Source: Trichomonas vaginalis G3 | Lineage: Eukaryota > Parabasalia > Trichomonadida > Trichomonadidae | Assembly: GCF_026262505.1 (NCBI RefSeq) | Contig: NC_067206.1 | Span: 18,497,319-18,561,318 of the forward strand | Length of the DNA stretch: 64,000 nucleotides | Direction of reading: 5' to 3' | Part shown: positions 42,713 through 54,882 of the stretch, piece by piece | Layout of the letters: each line of letters begins with the position of its first letter | Position numbering within the stretch: position 1 is the first letter of the stretch | Translations under genes and position numbers: made by a program | Notes under the pieces: generated by a model | What the model was told of the DNA's origin: nothing | The model's input: the letters and a program-made list of their open reading frames with translations, nothing else | The model's database searches: none

Positions 42713-43270
42713 ATGAGCTGGCAAACACTCGAACATGATAGCGAATATGAAATTTTCACTGAATTTCCTTATACTATAAGAAGAATATCTAATAAAAGAG
42801 TTGTAAGTGAATTTGACGAGGGGGATGGTTATATTTGTGTTAATCTTAACAAACATAAACTATTTAAACATAGGATAGTTGCTGAAACTTTCATTCCTAA
42901 TCCTGATGGGCTTCGTGAAGTCGATCATATAAATAGAGATAGAGGAGATTATCACATATCAAATTTACGATGGACAACGAGGAAAGAAAACATGAGAAAT
43001 ATATCTGGTTCTAATGGTTATTAGTTTGAAATTATTGATTCACTTCCTGAAGACGCAATTGAAATCATTCAATATTCAAAATTTACTCTTGAAAATTACT
43101 TTTATGTCCCGAGTGAAGATTCATTTTATTATTTCATGGGAACTCAATATAGAAAATGTAATGTTTTGCGTCAGTACAATAGAGATTTCATTAAGATTAC
43201 AGATGTAGAAGGAAGAAGAACAAAATTATCTATTGCAAAATTTAAAAAGATAATGGTTATGCATAAATGA
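42713..43270 (+). pseudogene. Second NUMOD4/HNH gene of Polinton copy 2
   Basis: N-terminal NUMOD4-like part (SWQTLEHDSEYEIFTEFPYT), then the HNH nuclease: FKHRIVAETFIPNPDGLREVDHIN, followed by YHISNLRWTTRKENMRN. The C-terminal extension (EDSFYYFMGTQYRKCNV) parallels the neighbouring HNH gene, so the two are tandem paralogues. Copy 1 has only one. Preceded by TTTTTATAAAAAG. Broken, about one break. Confidence 0.78.
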
Positions 43271-43309
43271 CAAAAATAATGAAGTCATTTATTTTTATCA
43301 TTAATGACT

Positions 43310-46300
43310 TCAGAACTTTAATTTCCTGATGAAAGTATTTTTAGTATTTATTGTGAAGTTAAACTTATTTTCAAAGCAAGGTTGACATGATTTGCATAAA
43401 TCAGATGCAATTTCCTGACCGTCATGAAGTGCATTGTAAAGTTTCATTATACTGAACTCAGAGTCTTTGTCATATTTTCCAACAGGAAGATGAATGTTCT
43501 TATCTTCATTGTAATAGCATTGTACCGCGTCAGGAAACATTTCATTAGCTGTTAAAGCGATGACATCTTGTTTTACGCCTTTCATACGTGCATGAAATGC
43601 AACTTCATTTAAATCATTTGTGAGTAAATCAATGTAAGTCTTCTTTCCACAAAATATTGACTTATAAGCTAAACTTTGTTTTCCTTTTGTGATTTCGGCA
43701 AAATCTGAATGAAATTGACCTAAATTCTTTCCTATTAATTCACGACCATATCTTTTCTGAAATTCCCGAGCTAAACGTGGTATGTCTTCATTGAAAATAT
43801 GCATGCTATCACAGTCCTGGTAGAAGATTTGAAGTTCCATATCCTCAGCAGTGCAAAATACTTCATTCATGATACGTTTCGACATAGATAAGATATTAAC
43901 ACCTAAGGGGCAAAAGTTAAAGTGTCTGCAAATGCTTTTAGTTAGTTTGAAAATAGTTTTATCCAAACCATCTAAACCTTCGAACTTAATAATATGATTA
44001 TAATTTCTTATGGCATACCTAACAGCATCTTTATCATCAATGATTTTAATTTTCGACTCTATCGGGGACAAAATAGTTTTTCCATAAATACTGTTCAAAA
44101 TTAATTTAATATTTTCTTGTAGCGGGTTTTCTTCCTTCTTATACTTTAATCTCAATTCAAACAATTTCTTTACTTCATCTCTTATTCTAAAATCTCTCTT
44201 TTCATCGTAGTAGTAACCCTGTAATACTTTGCAACTGATGCCCTGATATTTTATTAAATCTTGTAAAGTGATGTGGTCCACATACATTAAACAGCATGTG
44301 TTTGAACTTCTTGGAACAGTGGCTTTGTCCTTGGTGCTTTTCGCCTTTAGCTCCGGGTTGAATTCTGGATCGACTGTTATAAGTGGAAAGTGCCTTTTAA
44401 TCTTAATCTCTGTTATTTTTATTAAAACGAAGAAGCCAGAAATAAATTTCTCACCTTCTGGCTCGCCCTGGTCATCATCGAATAAATGTTTTAACAAATA
44501 TTCAGAGCTTAACATTTCTTTCTTCATAACCTTTGGAATTCCTTCTAAAGTATAAAGTCTCGCGATAGCGGATGGATATAGTGAAACAGCATCGAAGTCA
44601 GCAATGAGTTTCTTTTCGCTCTTTTGTTTCTTATTATCAGCTAACATACATCTTCCACCTTGAATACAGCGTGAAATAAATTCTCTTGGTTTATTTGAAG
44701 GTCATATAAATTTCCATTCGGGAAATATACTCTGTTTTCGAAAAGTTTGTTAGCGATTGAACAAATGCTAACGTAATCATAAACGTTTAAATCAAATTCT
44801 TTTAATATATCATTTCTGAACTTAACGAAACCTTCTCTTAAAATCCTTATGTCCTGTTTACAGTAAAATGAGCTATATTTTTCTAAATTGAAATGGTTTT
44901 CATCTATTCTGCAGTTTTCGATTAAATCTATGTTTTTCATGAACGTTTCAACATCTTTTACAAACTTACATGCTTCAGAAATGACACCGGTTTTGTTATC
45001 ATTAACTAATAAAGAACTTGAATAATATTGATACAGAAATACTTCCTTGGGTCCAGTTTGTAAATGAAACATTTCAGGAAATAGTTTAAGCTTCTTATTT
45101 ATAACAGTGTATGAATCTTTTATAATGATTGCTTTACCTTTATATATTCCCGTTATCTGCATTGTTCTAGAACCCTTAATAATTGGTGTTCCGCTAATTT
45201 CTGTTAAATGTCTTAAAATGAAATTGATATCATAACTGAGGTTATGAAAATATATTAAACTTTTATCAGGAATTCTTTCTAAAAATTCTGTTGCACAATT
45301 TTGACCCCAAATGCTTTCGCGAATCTTTTCATCTTCACTGTCATAACAAATGTTAAAGGCTTTATGAACTCCATCAGTGCTACATTCAAAGTCAGCAAAG
45401 AAAACATGTTCATATATGAATTTCTTTTTTGCCTCATTGGTGTCTTTTGACTCTGCTTTCTTCTTTAGTTGCACACAGTACCTTGGGGTATAATTTAAAT
45501 CTTTAAACGGTGCAAGTTTTTGTTTATATAAATCTGTTGTATAAGTGAAAAGTTCACCATATGATAAAGGTTCAAAGTAATTGCATTCTCTTAATGTTTT
45601 CAAAATATCCCATAAAGGAGTTGTTCGCGTATAATCAATAACAAATCTATTTTCCCTTTTCTTATATATTTTCATTTGACGTTCTATATTCCAGCCGCCT
45701 AATGATTTGAGAATTTTGTTATAATTTTTGATAAAATATGTTGTCATGGGTAATCTTTCATTTAACATGTAATGGTCTTCAACAAGAAGTAAGTCAATAG
45801 ATCGAACAGTTTCACATTCTTTTGGTATATATCTCTTTATTTCATTATGTCTAGAGTCATTGAAATAACCAATGGTAACATTAAATGCTATGCCTGTTGC
45901 GTTAGAAATTTCCTGAATCTTACTTTGTGGAAAATCTCTAACTCTAATAACTTCACGCATGTGGTCTACCGTCTGCTCATCAACTCCAGCCTGAATGCAA
46001 GCATAAACGAAGCAGTTATCTTCTGTCATCAACTTAGCAGTTCTTTTATTAAGTTCATTGAAAATTTGATAGCGTTCAAGATTTATAGGTAATCTGCAAA
46101 TATATTTCCAAAACTCACCACTTCTCTTTTTATTCGTTCTCTTTTCACCAAGAATTTCCCTCCAAAAATCATCTATATTTTTTTCCTATTTCTTTAAGTC
46201 TAATAATCTTTGCTGATCTTTTGTTAATTTGCTTTCATCTCTTTTTTCTCTCTTCTGTGGCTTACCTTTCTTAATATCGCTCATCGTTAATCCTTCATAT

Positions 46301-47223
46301 TCAGTTAAATCATACATTTTAATTTCTTCGAGGTTCTTAATATTTGTCATGAAGAAATCATAATGTTTTTCAATTATTCCGGCTGCGTTTGCTTCAATCT
46401 CTGTTATAAAGTTTTCTTGCTTTAACTGATGAAGTAAAGCTCCGATGTTCTCGATATTCAATGTTGAATTAGTAAATTTACCATCGAGTTTATAACAAAT
46501 CATCCATTTTTGCTGTGAATTTACTTTTATCTTCTGCAGAAGCCTAATAAACATTTTACCGAAACGTTCATGTAGGTAATTTCTGTTTTCTTCATTGAGT
46601 TCTTTAATGTTAAAATCTATGATTCTATTTCCTGCTTTAACATTTTTGCGTTTATTATTTTCATCCTTCTTTAACCATTTCTCACCATCAAGAGCTTTAT
46701 CATCTATAGATTTAATTACTTCGTTTGCTTTGCGTAATTGTGCAATTGCTTTTGCATATTTTACAGCTATATTTTTCTTTTCTTCATCGCTTTTGTTCTT
46801 TCTCGTTTCACCTACATTAACATTAGTTATATCGTGCATTTCCTGCCTTACTTCTTTTGGTACCGCCTTACGTGTCTTTCCTACATCAACATTAGTTATA
46901 TCATACATTTCTTTTCTTACTTCCTTCGGTACTGCTGGCCTTGTCCTTCCTACATCAACATTCATCATATCATGAATTTCCTGTCTAACTTCCTTCGGTA
47001 CCGCTTGTTTATGATATAAATTAACCTGAACATCATTTAAATGAAATGTTTTGTTATTAATGTAATCATTAATTTTCTCGTAACTGATTTCACCTCTGTA
47101 ATCATTGAGGTATTTAGCTAATGAAGATTTGTTAGTCGCATATCTTTTGCTAACTTCAATGTCAGCATTCTTCAATAACTTCTTAATTTCTTCATGGTCT
47201 AATCTAGATAGCTTTTTATACAT
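43310..47223 (-). pseudogene. polB: Protein-primed DNA polymerase B (copy 2)
   Basis: About 1,300 codons. N-terminal region with the VPKEVRxE tandem units; 3'-5' exonuclease signatures FADFECSTDG, YFHNLSYDINFI and YSSFYCKQDIRIL; polymerase motifs DFDAVSLYPSAIA, KLILNSIYGKT and YQDCDSMHIF; and a KxY-like region (SIFCGKKTYID). This is the replicase that would copy the linear element from a terminal protein. Divergent from the acidic-protein gene and convergent with the HNH genes. It is broken, with a few breaks, and is better preserved than copy 1. Confidence 0.92.
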
Positions 47224-47224
47224 C

Positions 47225-47259
47225 TTTTACGGAAAATAAAAAAAATATTTTCCGTAAAA
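47225..47259. promoter_or_regulatory. Perfect hairpin at the pPolB start (copy 2)
   Basis: Arms TTTTACGGAAAATA and TATTTTCCGTAAAA around an A-run, immediately upstream of the pPolB ATG in the spacer shared with the acidic-protein gene. Copy 1 keeps an imperfect version. It may be a regulatory stem or a protein-binding palindrome; function is inferred. Confidence 0.6.
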
Positions 47260-47322
47260 AATAAAATTTATTTTTTTAAGTTAATTTTTTTAAAAAATTA
47301 TTTTTTTAATTTTAATAAAATA

Positions 47323-47820
47323 ATGTCTGAGTACAAGTTCTATTCATACAATGCTCTCGCTAATGCTGTCAAAAATGAGTTCAGTAACGCGATAAACGTG
47401 AACGTTATATTCAATAAAAAGTCTGTGAAAGAATTATATACATCGTTTGTTAAACCATATGCTATCATTATTGACAGAAAACGTTACACACCACATGAAA
47501 TAGCAGTATTACTTAAACAGAAAGGAATATATGTAAATATTAAAGATTCTCATTATACGATTATGAAGAACTCTAACGTTGAATTTTTCAGCATTGTTTT
47601 AGATTTAACGCAGCAGAAAGAATTCAAGAAAGGAGAAAATGTCGTTAAATATTATCCTTCATCTCTGAAGATGATAACGAATAAAGATACACTCCATAAA
47701 ATCCTACCAGTAATTGAGGAAGCAACGATTGAATTTGATGAAGAAGGTATGGAAAGCCGCAACGCGGAGCCCATAGTTGAGGAAAGTGACCCTGAGGAAA
47801 GTGATTCTGAGGATTTATAA
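47323..47820 (+). CDS. Conserved acidic-tailed Polinton protein, unknown function (copy 2)
   Basis: 165 residues, nearly identical to the copy 1 protein (12788-13285). Same alpha/beta core and acidic C-terminus (SDPEESDSEDL). It reads as whole. It forms a divergent pair with pPolB. Conservation in both copies while the adjacent slot is exchanged suggests it belongs to the fixed core of this Polinton lineage. Confidence 0.75.
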   Translation: MSEYKFYSYNALANAVKNEFSNAINVNVIFNKKSVKELYTSFVKPYAIIIDRKRYTPHEIAVLLKQKGIYVNIKDSHYTIMKNSNVEFFSIVLDLTQQKEFKKGENVVKYYPSSLKMITNKDTLHKILPVIEEATIEFDEEGMESRNAEPIVEESDPEESDSEDL

Positions 47821-47845
47821 GAAAATTTATTTTTGAATAACTGAA

Positions 47846-48048
47846 GGTGTCACCACGTCACCATGTCACCAGGTTAATTAACTTCTTTAAAAAAGTGTGA
47901 CATCATGACATTTAGACAACACAGAAGATGGAAGGCATTTTATGAGTTATTTTTGAATAACTGAGGGTGTCACCACGTCACCACGTCACCATGTCACCAG
48001 GTTAATTAACTTCTTTTAAAAAGTGTGACAACATGACATTTAGACAAC
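47846..48048 (+). repeat. Two direct copies of the PrimPol-cassette border repeat
   Basis: Units at 47846-47920 and 47966-48048. Each starts GGTGTCACCACGTCACC, has AGGTTAATTAACTTCTTT in the middle and ends GACATTTAGACAAC. The unit also repeats the preceding TTTTTGAATAACTGA, so this side is a tandem duplication. An inverted copy closes the cassette at 50465-50539. Confidence 0.9.
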
Positions 48049-48086
48049 AGCAAAGGTGGAAAGCAAAAATAAATTCCAATCATACT

Positions 48087-50390
48087 TTATACTGCATCAT
48101 TTACAGGTATTTCATCGTCAGTAAATGAATCCTCATTATCGTTTGGTTCAACCTGTTTATATAATCCTTTCATTTCTTCTTTCAAAACATAACACCACGT
48201 CTGTTTACCATCTATTCTTCTCTGTTTCCTTTCACATTTATCCTTAATGCTCATTTGAAAGTTTTTGTCTTTCATGTCTGATGGTTTGCAGCATAGAGCA
48301 TTTTTACACGTCATACCTGCACACAATTCATCATAATGTGTATTTATCCATTCATCTAAAGGATTTGTTGATAACTCGATTAAATCTTGTTTGGCTTCAG
48401 TCATCGGTATGATTCGTACATTAAATGATGAAAGGTCGTAATTGATAAAATATGTTAGTAAATTATCATAAAATTCCTTTGTGCATGAATCCATTAAATT
48501 CTTGAAGTAATCAAATCGACCCTTGAATTTACCATTTACTCTTAACACAACGTATCTTCTGTCTCCAACTTCAATTTTTGACAGGGTAAACGTTATTAGT
48601 TACGAAAATGAAATTGGCAACATTCCGAGCAGTTCTTCTGGGTTGATTCTTTTCATTAATTCTAATCTCATTATCCGTTATAATTGATTTCAAAGCGTTG
48701 AAGTTTGCAAGTCTGTCTTCACCTACATTCTTGAGTTCATTAAGTACAAGAAGCAGTTTATTCTCAACTACTGAATTGAAATTACCCGTTAGCTCACTTA
48801 TTTCAGTAATGTTTTTACATGAATAACCAGCGAGAAGTTCAGAAATAATGTCTGTAAATCTGTTTTTACCTGTTCCCTGAAGTCCTTTCAAAATAATTGC
48901 TGTTTCATTCTTGATTCCAGGATGTTGAATCATTGATGCAATCCAGCCGAGAAGGTATTTATACACTTCATCGTTATTATCACAAATGGCTTCTTTAATG
49001 AAATTCATAAACATTTCAATTTTTGAGTAATCTGGCTTTTCGAGAACGTTGTATTTATAACCCTGAAACGTTGAGAAAACATCTGGAGAATCAGATTTGA
49101 AGCAAACCCCTTAACGGTTAATGAGGATAATTGATTTAGTAGTACGTCCCATGCTGTTATGGTTTTACCTTCTTCTTTAAATAATTTAATCATTTTGAGT
49201 GACTCTTTCATGTTTGATTGAAGAACGAATGATATTTGATTCATTTTCATGAATATTATAGTCCTTTTGAATGAAATATTTGTTTCCACAATCTACAAAA
49301 CGGATTACACGTGATAAATCCTCAATTACTTCAGAACTGTTTTTATACTGATGATTTTCAGCCTTGCGTCTAATATCTGTTATCAAGAATGAATCATCAA
49401 GTTTTATATCAAATGTTATTTTTGGCTTACGTAATAAAGGTAAAACGTATTCATCATAATATTCCTTTTGATAAAGTTTTAGAATCTTCACTAAAACAAA
49501 TGGAGAAGTCATTAAATGTGCATATCTACTACGTGCTTTTTCAAAATTACTTTTTGCATTTTCTGTTAAACTGCAGAAGTTATAAACGTTATCGTATGCT
49601 TCATTAATTAAATGATTAGGTAACGAATTAATAGCTTGAAACAGTGTGAAATGTTATTTCTTTTTCTAAATTCATGTTTCCACCGTCATTATGTACTTCA
49701 AAATCACTAATACCATCGACTATGCTTTGAGCTAGTTTATCGTCAATGTTTACATCTTTGTTTTCATTCATTATACTCTTTATTTCTTCGTTCTTTGTTC
49801 AACTCTTACCTTAATATTCAAATCATTAATATATCATTCACTGTTCTAGTTAATGTTGAATCATAACTTCCACGAATGAATGAGTATGTTTTGATTGGTT
49901 CTGTTGCATTCTTGCGAACTCTTGAATCAGCCATAACCACTAATGAACGCTTTGAATCATCCATTGAAGTCATGATATCATATCATAATCATTGCAGGAA
50001 TAGCATTTAATCATTCTGTTCGAAACTGATAGAAGAAATTAGTGTTGCAATAAATGTGAAGACCTCCTGAAGCGGTTTTAACGATAACATCTTTATCCGA
50101 AAGTTTTGATAGAATGTCTTTTCTAACTGTTTCTTTAAGTTCATCATTGTACGATTTATTGATATCAACATCTATAATCGTTAAATTTGAATTTTATTTA
50201 CTAATAAAGCCACACCAGTTTTCCTTCCTCTTCCTCCATCATGTTTGAGGTAGTTATGTAAATCAATCTTATTTTCACCAATTCTTTCGTTGAGGGTTTT
50301 AGTTTCTGCCACAACTAATTCCTCAGCTAATGAATCAATAACTTTTTCATCAGAAATTATAAAGTTGCTGTTGTTGTTTGTTGCTGTCAT
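48087..50390 (-). pseudogene. PrimPol / SF3 helicase gene of the Polinton cassette (copy 2)
   Basis: Remnant of a primase-helicase of the D5 type found in large DNA viruses and some Polintons. The N-terminal region has an archaeo-eukaryotic-primase pattern (an IxDVDI element and ASGGLHIYC). The C-terminal half has the SF3 helicase signatures: LKGLQGTGKNRFTD (Walker A), KLLLVLNELKNVGED (Walker B) and NFIFVTNN (motif C). It would supply primers and unwind DNA, odd beside a protein-primed polymerase. It is strongly broken, with roughly half a dozen breaks. It is bracketed by inverted 75-base repeats and absent from copy 1. Confidence 0.82.
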
Positions 50391-50464
50391 TTATATAGGA
50401 ATAAAAAAATAAAAATAATTTTAAAACTAACTTTATTTTTGGGCTGCATCAAATTTCCGGGAAT

Positions 50465-50539
50465 GTTGTCTAAATGTCATGTTGTCATCATTTTTAAAAG
50501 AAGTTAATTAACCTGGTGACATGGTGACGTGGTGACACC
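50465..50539 (-). repeat. Inverted right border repeat of the PrimPol cassette
   Basis: Inverse of 47846-47920: GTTGTCTAAATGTCATG to GTGACGTGGTGACACC, including GTTAATTAACC. Sequence shared with copy 1 resumes exactly at its outer edge (50540). A GAA triplet on both outer sides could be a 3-bp duplication, too short to rely on. Confidence 0.9.
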
Positions 50540-50635
50540 GAAAACATTCATGAAATCATTAATGATAAAATATATTTCTGCAGTTCATCCGCTACTTTAT
50601 TAACTAATTAACTTCAGACATAAAATATATTTAGT

Positions 50636-51712
50636 TCATAAAAATTTTTTTATTAATTTTGGCTTATTTTTATCCTTCCAGTAATCCCTTTCGAGTTCCG
50701 ATAAATGTGTAGGGTTCGATTCTCTCAAATTTCTAGAAGGAATTTTATCATCCACACCTCCTTCATAAATGACAGTGTAGTCATCTTTGTCTTCATCATA
50801 ACTCACAATTTTATTAACTATACCTCTTTTCGCTTCATCAACCGTCTTAGCTAATCTTCCATTTTCGCTTTCAACTAATCGAAATTGTGGATAAAACGCA
50901 ACCGAATGGTCAGCTGCTTTAATTAAATAACCATTACCCTGTGAGGAATCAACGATATAATAATCATCACTTAACTGATTTCTTACCTTTTCATGTGGTT
51001 TATGTTCAAGAATGATTTTAACTTTAGTTCTTGGTAGTAATGATGAACTTCTTCTTTCCTCCGTTAACATTCTTTTTTGTTTTATGTATTCATCCTCTTT
51101 TTTTGAAGTCATTTCGTTTGGTTTAAATCCTGTGCTGTTATGAGTTGATTTATTATAAGCATTAATGACTTTATTCATTGATTTCTCCGTAAAATCTCTT
51201 TCTTTATTTAAATCTCTGAGCGTTCGAATGAAACGATTAATGATACCTAAAATATTATGGTTATGGTCTTCAGTCGTGTAATGAGTAACGTTATGTTTAA
51301 TCAAAAATTCTGTAATTTCATTACTGAGGTATGCTGAATCCTGGTCTGAAGTTAATGAAGTGGGATGATGTTCTGCCACGAACGTCTGCAAAACTCTTAA
51401 AACTTCTTTTGTTCCTTTATTTTTCATTATATACGCAAAAGCTTTACGTGTATTAACATTAATGAACATCAAAAATGGTGGCTTTCTTCCTTTCTTACTC
51501 TGAACGAGTGTATCAAATTGATATGCATCATGGGTTTTAGAATAAATGGGAAGGTAGTAGTCGTATGGATTAACTTTAACCTGATGAACTATATTTTCAT
51601 CATAAAATTTCTTAATTTCTGTTCTATCATTAAATCCCGCATTCTTTGCAGCTTCAGAGAATTTTTTAAATGACCTCCACGGTGATGATTCGAAAACTTC
51701 TTTTAAACTCAT
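50636..51712 (-). CDS. Polinton rve-type integrase (copy 2)
   Basis: 358 residues, one whole frame starting MSLKEVFESSPWRSFKKFSE. DDE-type core as in copy 1: YQFDTLVQSKKGRKPP, LMFINVNTRKAFAYIM, SLTSDQDSAYLSNEI, and ILGIINRFIRTLRDL with NAYNKSTHNSTGFKPNEM after it, the usual layout of Polinton integrases. The C-terminal beta-rich tail likely binds DNA. It inserts the excised or replicated element into the genome. About 25 bases separate it from the tail-fibre gene upstream. Confidence 0.9.
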   Translation of the reverse strand: MSLKEVFESSPWRSFKKFSEAAKNAGFNDRTEIKKFYDENIVHQVKVNPYDYYLPIYSKTHDAYQFDTLVQSKKGRKPPFLMFINVNTRKAFAYIMKNKGTKEVLRVLQTFVAEHHPTSLTSDQDSAYLSNEITEFLIKHNVTHYTTEDHNHNILGIINRFIRTLRDLNKERDFTEKSMNKVINAYNKSTHNSTGFKPNEMTSKKEDEYIKQKRMLTEERRSSSLLPRTKVKIILEHKPHEKVRNQLSDDYYIVDSSQGNGYLIKAADHSVAFYPQFRLVESENGRLAKTVDEAKRGIVNKIVSYDEDKDDYTVIYEGGVDDKIPSRNLRESNPTHLSELERDYWKDKNKPKLIKKFL

Positions 51713-51738
51713 TTATGTAAAAATAAATTTAGTAAATT

Positions 51739-54700
51739 TCATGCTGTTCTAACCCATGCATAAACCGTCATGTATGGAGGCATGTAGTCTGCACCCGAAC
51801 CTGTTGAATTTGTTGTGAAAGTGTGTGAATGATTACCATTCCATGTTGTTTTGTGCTGAACTACTTTTGATGTATATTCTGTTGGAGAATAAACATTATC
51901 GCTGTTATCATCTTTTTGCCATTGATTTAAGAAACTACCATCAATAGTATGTTGATGGTCTCCAGAATCACTTGTAGTTCCTGTATGCTTATGTGGTGGA
52001 AGGTTTGCTTCTAAAATTTTCTTTGAACCTCCTGTTTGATTTGATGAATTAGCACAGTATAAGAATTTATCTACAATCTGCTGCCATGTACCAAAACCTA
52101 AAACACTTGCCGGATTTGTTGAATTCATTGATGTATATAAAGAACCAACAGGATATATAGCTTGTAATATTTCATTCTTCATACTTGCAATTGCATTTGT
52201 TGCATCAGTTCTAAATTCATCGAAACCATCAAGAATATTAGTGAGATTATTATATTCCACATTCTTTTGACCAGGTAATTGATGGTGTAATTGAATGTCA
52301 TTAACTGTTAATGAATCTATATTCGAAAATCTTTCATTAATTTTACCATTAACTGCATCATTTACTTCTGACTTCTTCACATAATTTTCATCTACACATT
52401 CCTTTGATTCTTCTGTATAACTCATTGCTTTTGTATCATAACGATTTAATTCTTCATCTACATATATTTTGTCGGTTTTATTGGCTAAATCAACAACCAT
52501 ATCTCTTAGGTTAGTGCACATATCTTCATCACGCATGCTTGATGAAGCAATAGCCCAATTCAATATTATCTCATCAGCTCTAATAGTAGTGAAAAATTCA
52601 TGTGTATGTTCTTTATCTGCTTTCTTATCTAACATTGCTGGTAGTTCATATGCTTCAAAGTTTCTGACATGACCTTCGATATTCGTACAACTGTTATCTA
52701 AACTGTTAAGCGTGTCTTTTACGCTAGTGCTTGGATTCTCTAAAGGTGCACTTGAACCAAGGTCAAAGTTCAGTATTATGTCGTCTGCTCTAACAGTTAT
52801 GAAGGATTCATGCGTATGATTTTTGTCTGCTTTACTGTCTAATGAAGTTTGAAGTGAATTTATGTCGTTATGTTCTGTTATTAAATCACGCCTTAAGTTT
52901 ACTATTTCTTGATTTAACTCAGGGTGCATATGATTTACATCAGCTTTACTTTTAATAGCATCTTCAAAAGTTATTTTTGCCTTAACTCTCAACATAAATC
53001 TTGGTTCAACTAATACATCGTTAACAAAGAAGTATGAAGCATAAATTTCATCGTTATAATCAAATGCTTCTGGTGCTTTACCTGTTGTATCATAATTTAT
53101 AACACATCTTATGTCATAACCTTCAGCACGAATGAATTTATATCTTCTTTCATTAACATCTTCCGTATTCTTCTTTTCATCCTGTGTTAAATATCCATGA
53201 TAATCCGTTATAATCTGTTCATCTGAACTTATATAATGAACATGGTTTTTATCTGCTTTACTATCTAATTTCTCATTAACATCATTCACTTCTAATTCAA
53301 CTCTTCCGCCAGAACTCTTATTATCATTAATCTTTTTCATTAATTCAGTAATTACATCATAAAGACTGTATTCTGTTTTCGGTTCTGTAAATAATGAGTC
53401 AAAATTTCTTTTCATCATTACATCGCTGACATTAATGATATCAGCTATACCTTTTTCATTTATTCTTTTCATTAGTTCTGCAATAATGACGAATATATAA
53501 TCTGTTAATTTATTCTCTTCATCAAGGTTATAGAATGATTTGAAATCGAATCATTAACACCTCTAAATAAATCAATAACTTCAGGATACACGTTTTTAAT
53601 GTCTCGAATAACCTGACCCGTATCCTTGGTTTCCTCTTTTCTTCTCTTCGTTTATGTCTCTAGCCATCATCAACGCAGCCATAACCGGAGGATTTGTTGC
53701 TACCTGTTCGAAAATCTGTCCGTTATGTACGGTATATCTAAATAATTTCTTTGTGTTTGTTAAAACATTTGAAACAAGTCTATTAAAACCATCCACAAAA
53801 TTTCCCGTTTCACCTAATGTTCTTGCAGCATCTACAAGCTCACCCATTCCCGCTTTTGACCCCAAAAACGTCCATATTGCATTTATTTCACTCTGTATAG
53901 TTGTCCATTCAGCGAAACTAACACCCGCATTCGCTAAGTCGAAAATGAAACCCAGTGGATCGAACTTAATTCCGCCTTCTTTTTCAATTTCAACGAACTC
54001 ACTAACATGAGATTTTAAATATTCTTTCGTTAAAATCGTTTTTCCTGATGTCATGCTGTTAACGGAACTATCACCGTCAAAAGTTAACGAATTCAATTTC
54101 GTCATTGATGCTTTTATTTCATACACCGCTTTATCATAGTTTTTGGCTCACCTTCTTTAGAAGTGTATGAAACATTAATGAATGAATTATATGTATTCAT
54201 GAATGAGTTAAAATCAATGATTTTCATTAATGAAGCCTTTAATGATTCATTACTGTTGAATCCCTTAATTCAATTACTGAACTGTCTATTAATGAAAGGT
54301 ACACTGCAAACCGTCGAGTTTGGATCAAATGCCGTAGTCGGCTGGGGAGTATTAATTATATAAGTCATTAAATCATTAAGTGATGCAAATAATGTTGTTG
54401 TTTTTGATTTAATTTCTTTAGCATCTGTTATATACGGTAATTTTATTTCTGTAGTTTCTGAATTAAAGATATTCGCTAAAATGTTTTGTAAACTGTTTTG
54501 AACAGCTGTATAAACCGTTGAATTCGGAACTCTTACAATTTCACCATTCTTAATAAAGGGCATTGCACATGGCGTAGTGCTTGGGTCAAATCTTTCGGGA
54601 TTATAATTCAACATATATTCTAATGCTTCATAAACAGACCTATATACTGTTGTGTTATCTTTTTCAATAATTTCACCGTCTTTATAAAGGCATTGTGCAT

Positions 54701-54863
54701 GGCGTTAATATTGGAATGAATTTTTCATATTCTTTCCACGAGATTAAATGTTCAGTTTTTCCGTCAGTGATTATTAAATGCTCATCATCAAATGAAAACG
54801 TGTATGAACCAAAATTAATCTTTTCGCCCTATCAGCTTCATAAGAATATGCGGATATACTCAT
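51739..54863 (-). pseudogene. Tail-fibre-like protein with phage tail-collar end (copy 2)
   Basis: Counterpart of 2532-5656, same domain order: N-terminal PCAMPFIKNGEI repeats, a central helical part, KADKxHxH repeats (KADKNHVH, KADVNHMH, KADKNHTH, KADKEHTH), and the collar-type end with LPPHKHTGTTSDSGDHQH and MPPYMTVYAWVRTA. The His-rich C-terminus implies metal binding in a trimer. It is broken, with about three breaks; the C-terminal half is well preserved. Confidence 0.82.
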
Positions 54864-54882
54864 ATTTTTAATTATAATAAAA

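Noticed and set aside
46595-47019. Plus-strand frames over pPolB of copy 2 (Phe/Tyr-rich, seemingly membrane-like)
   Set aside because: Antisense of the basic N-terminal repeat region; the same shadows occur over copy 1 at 13589-14013.
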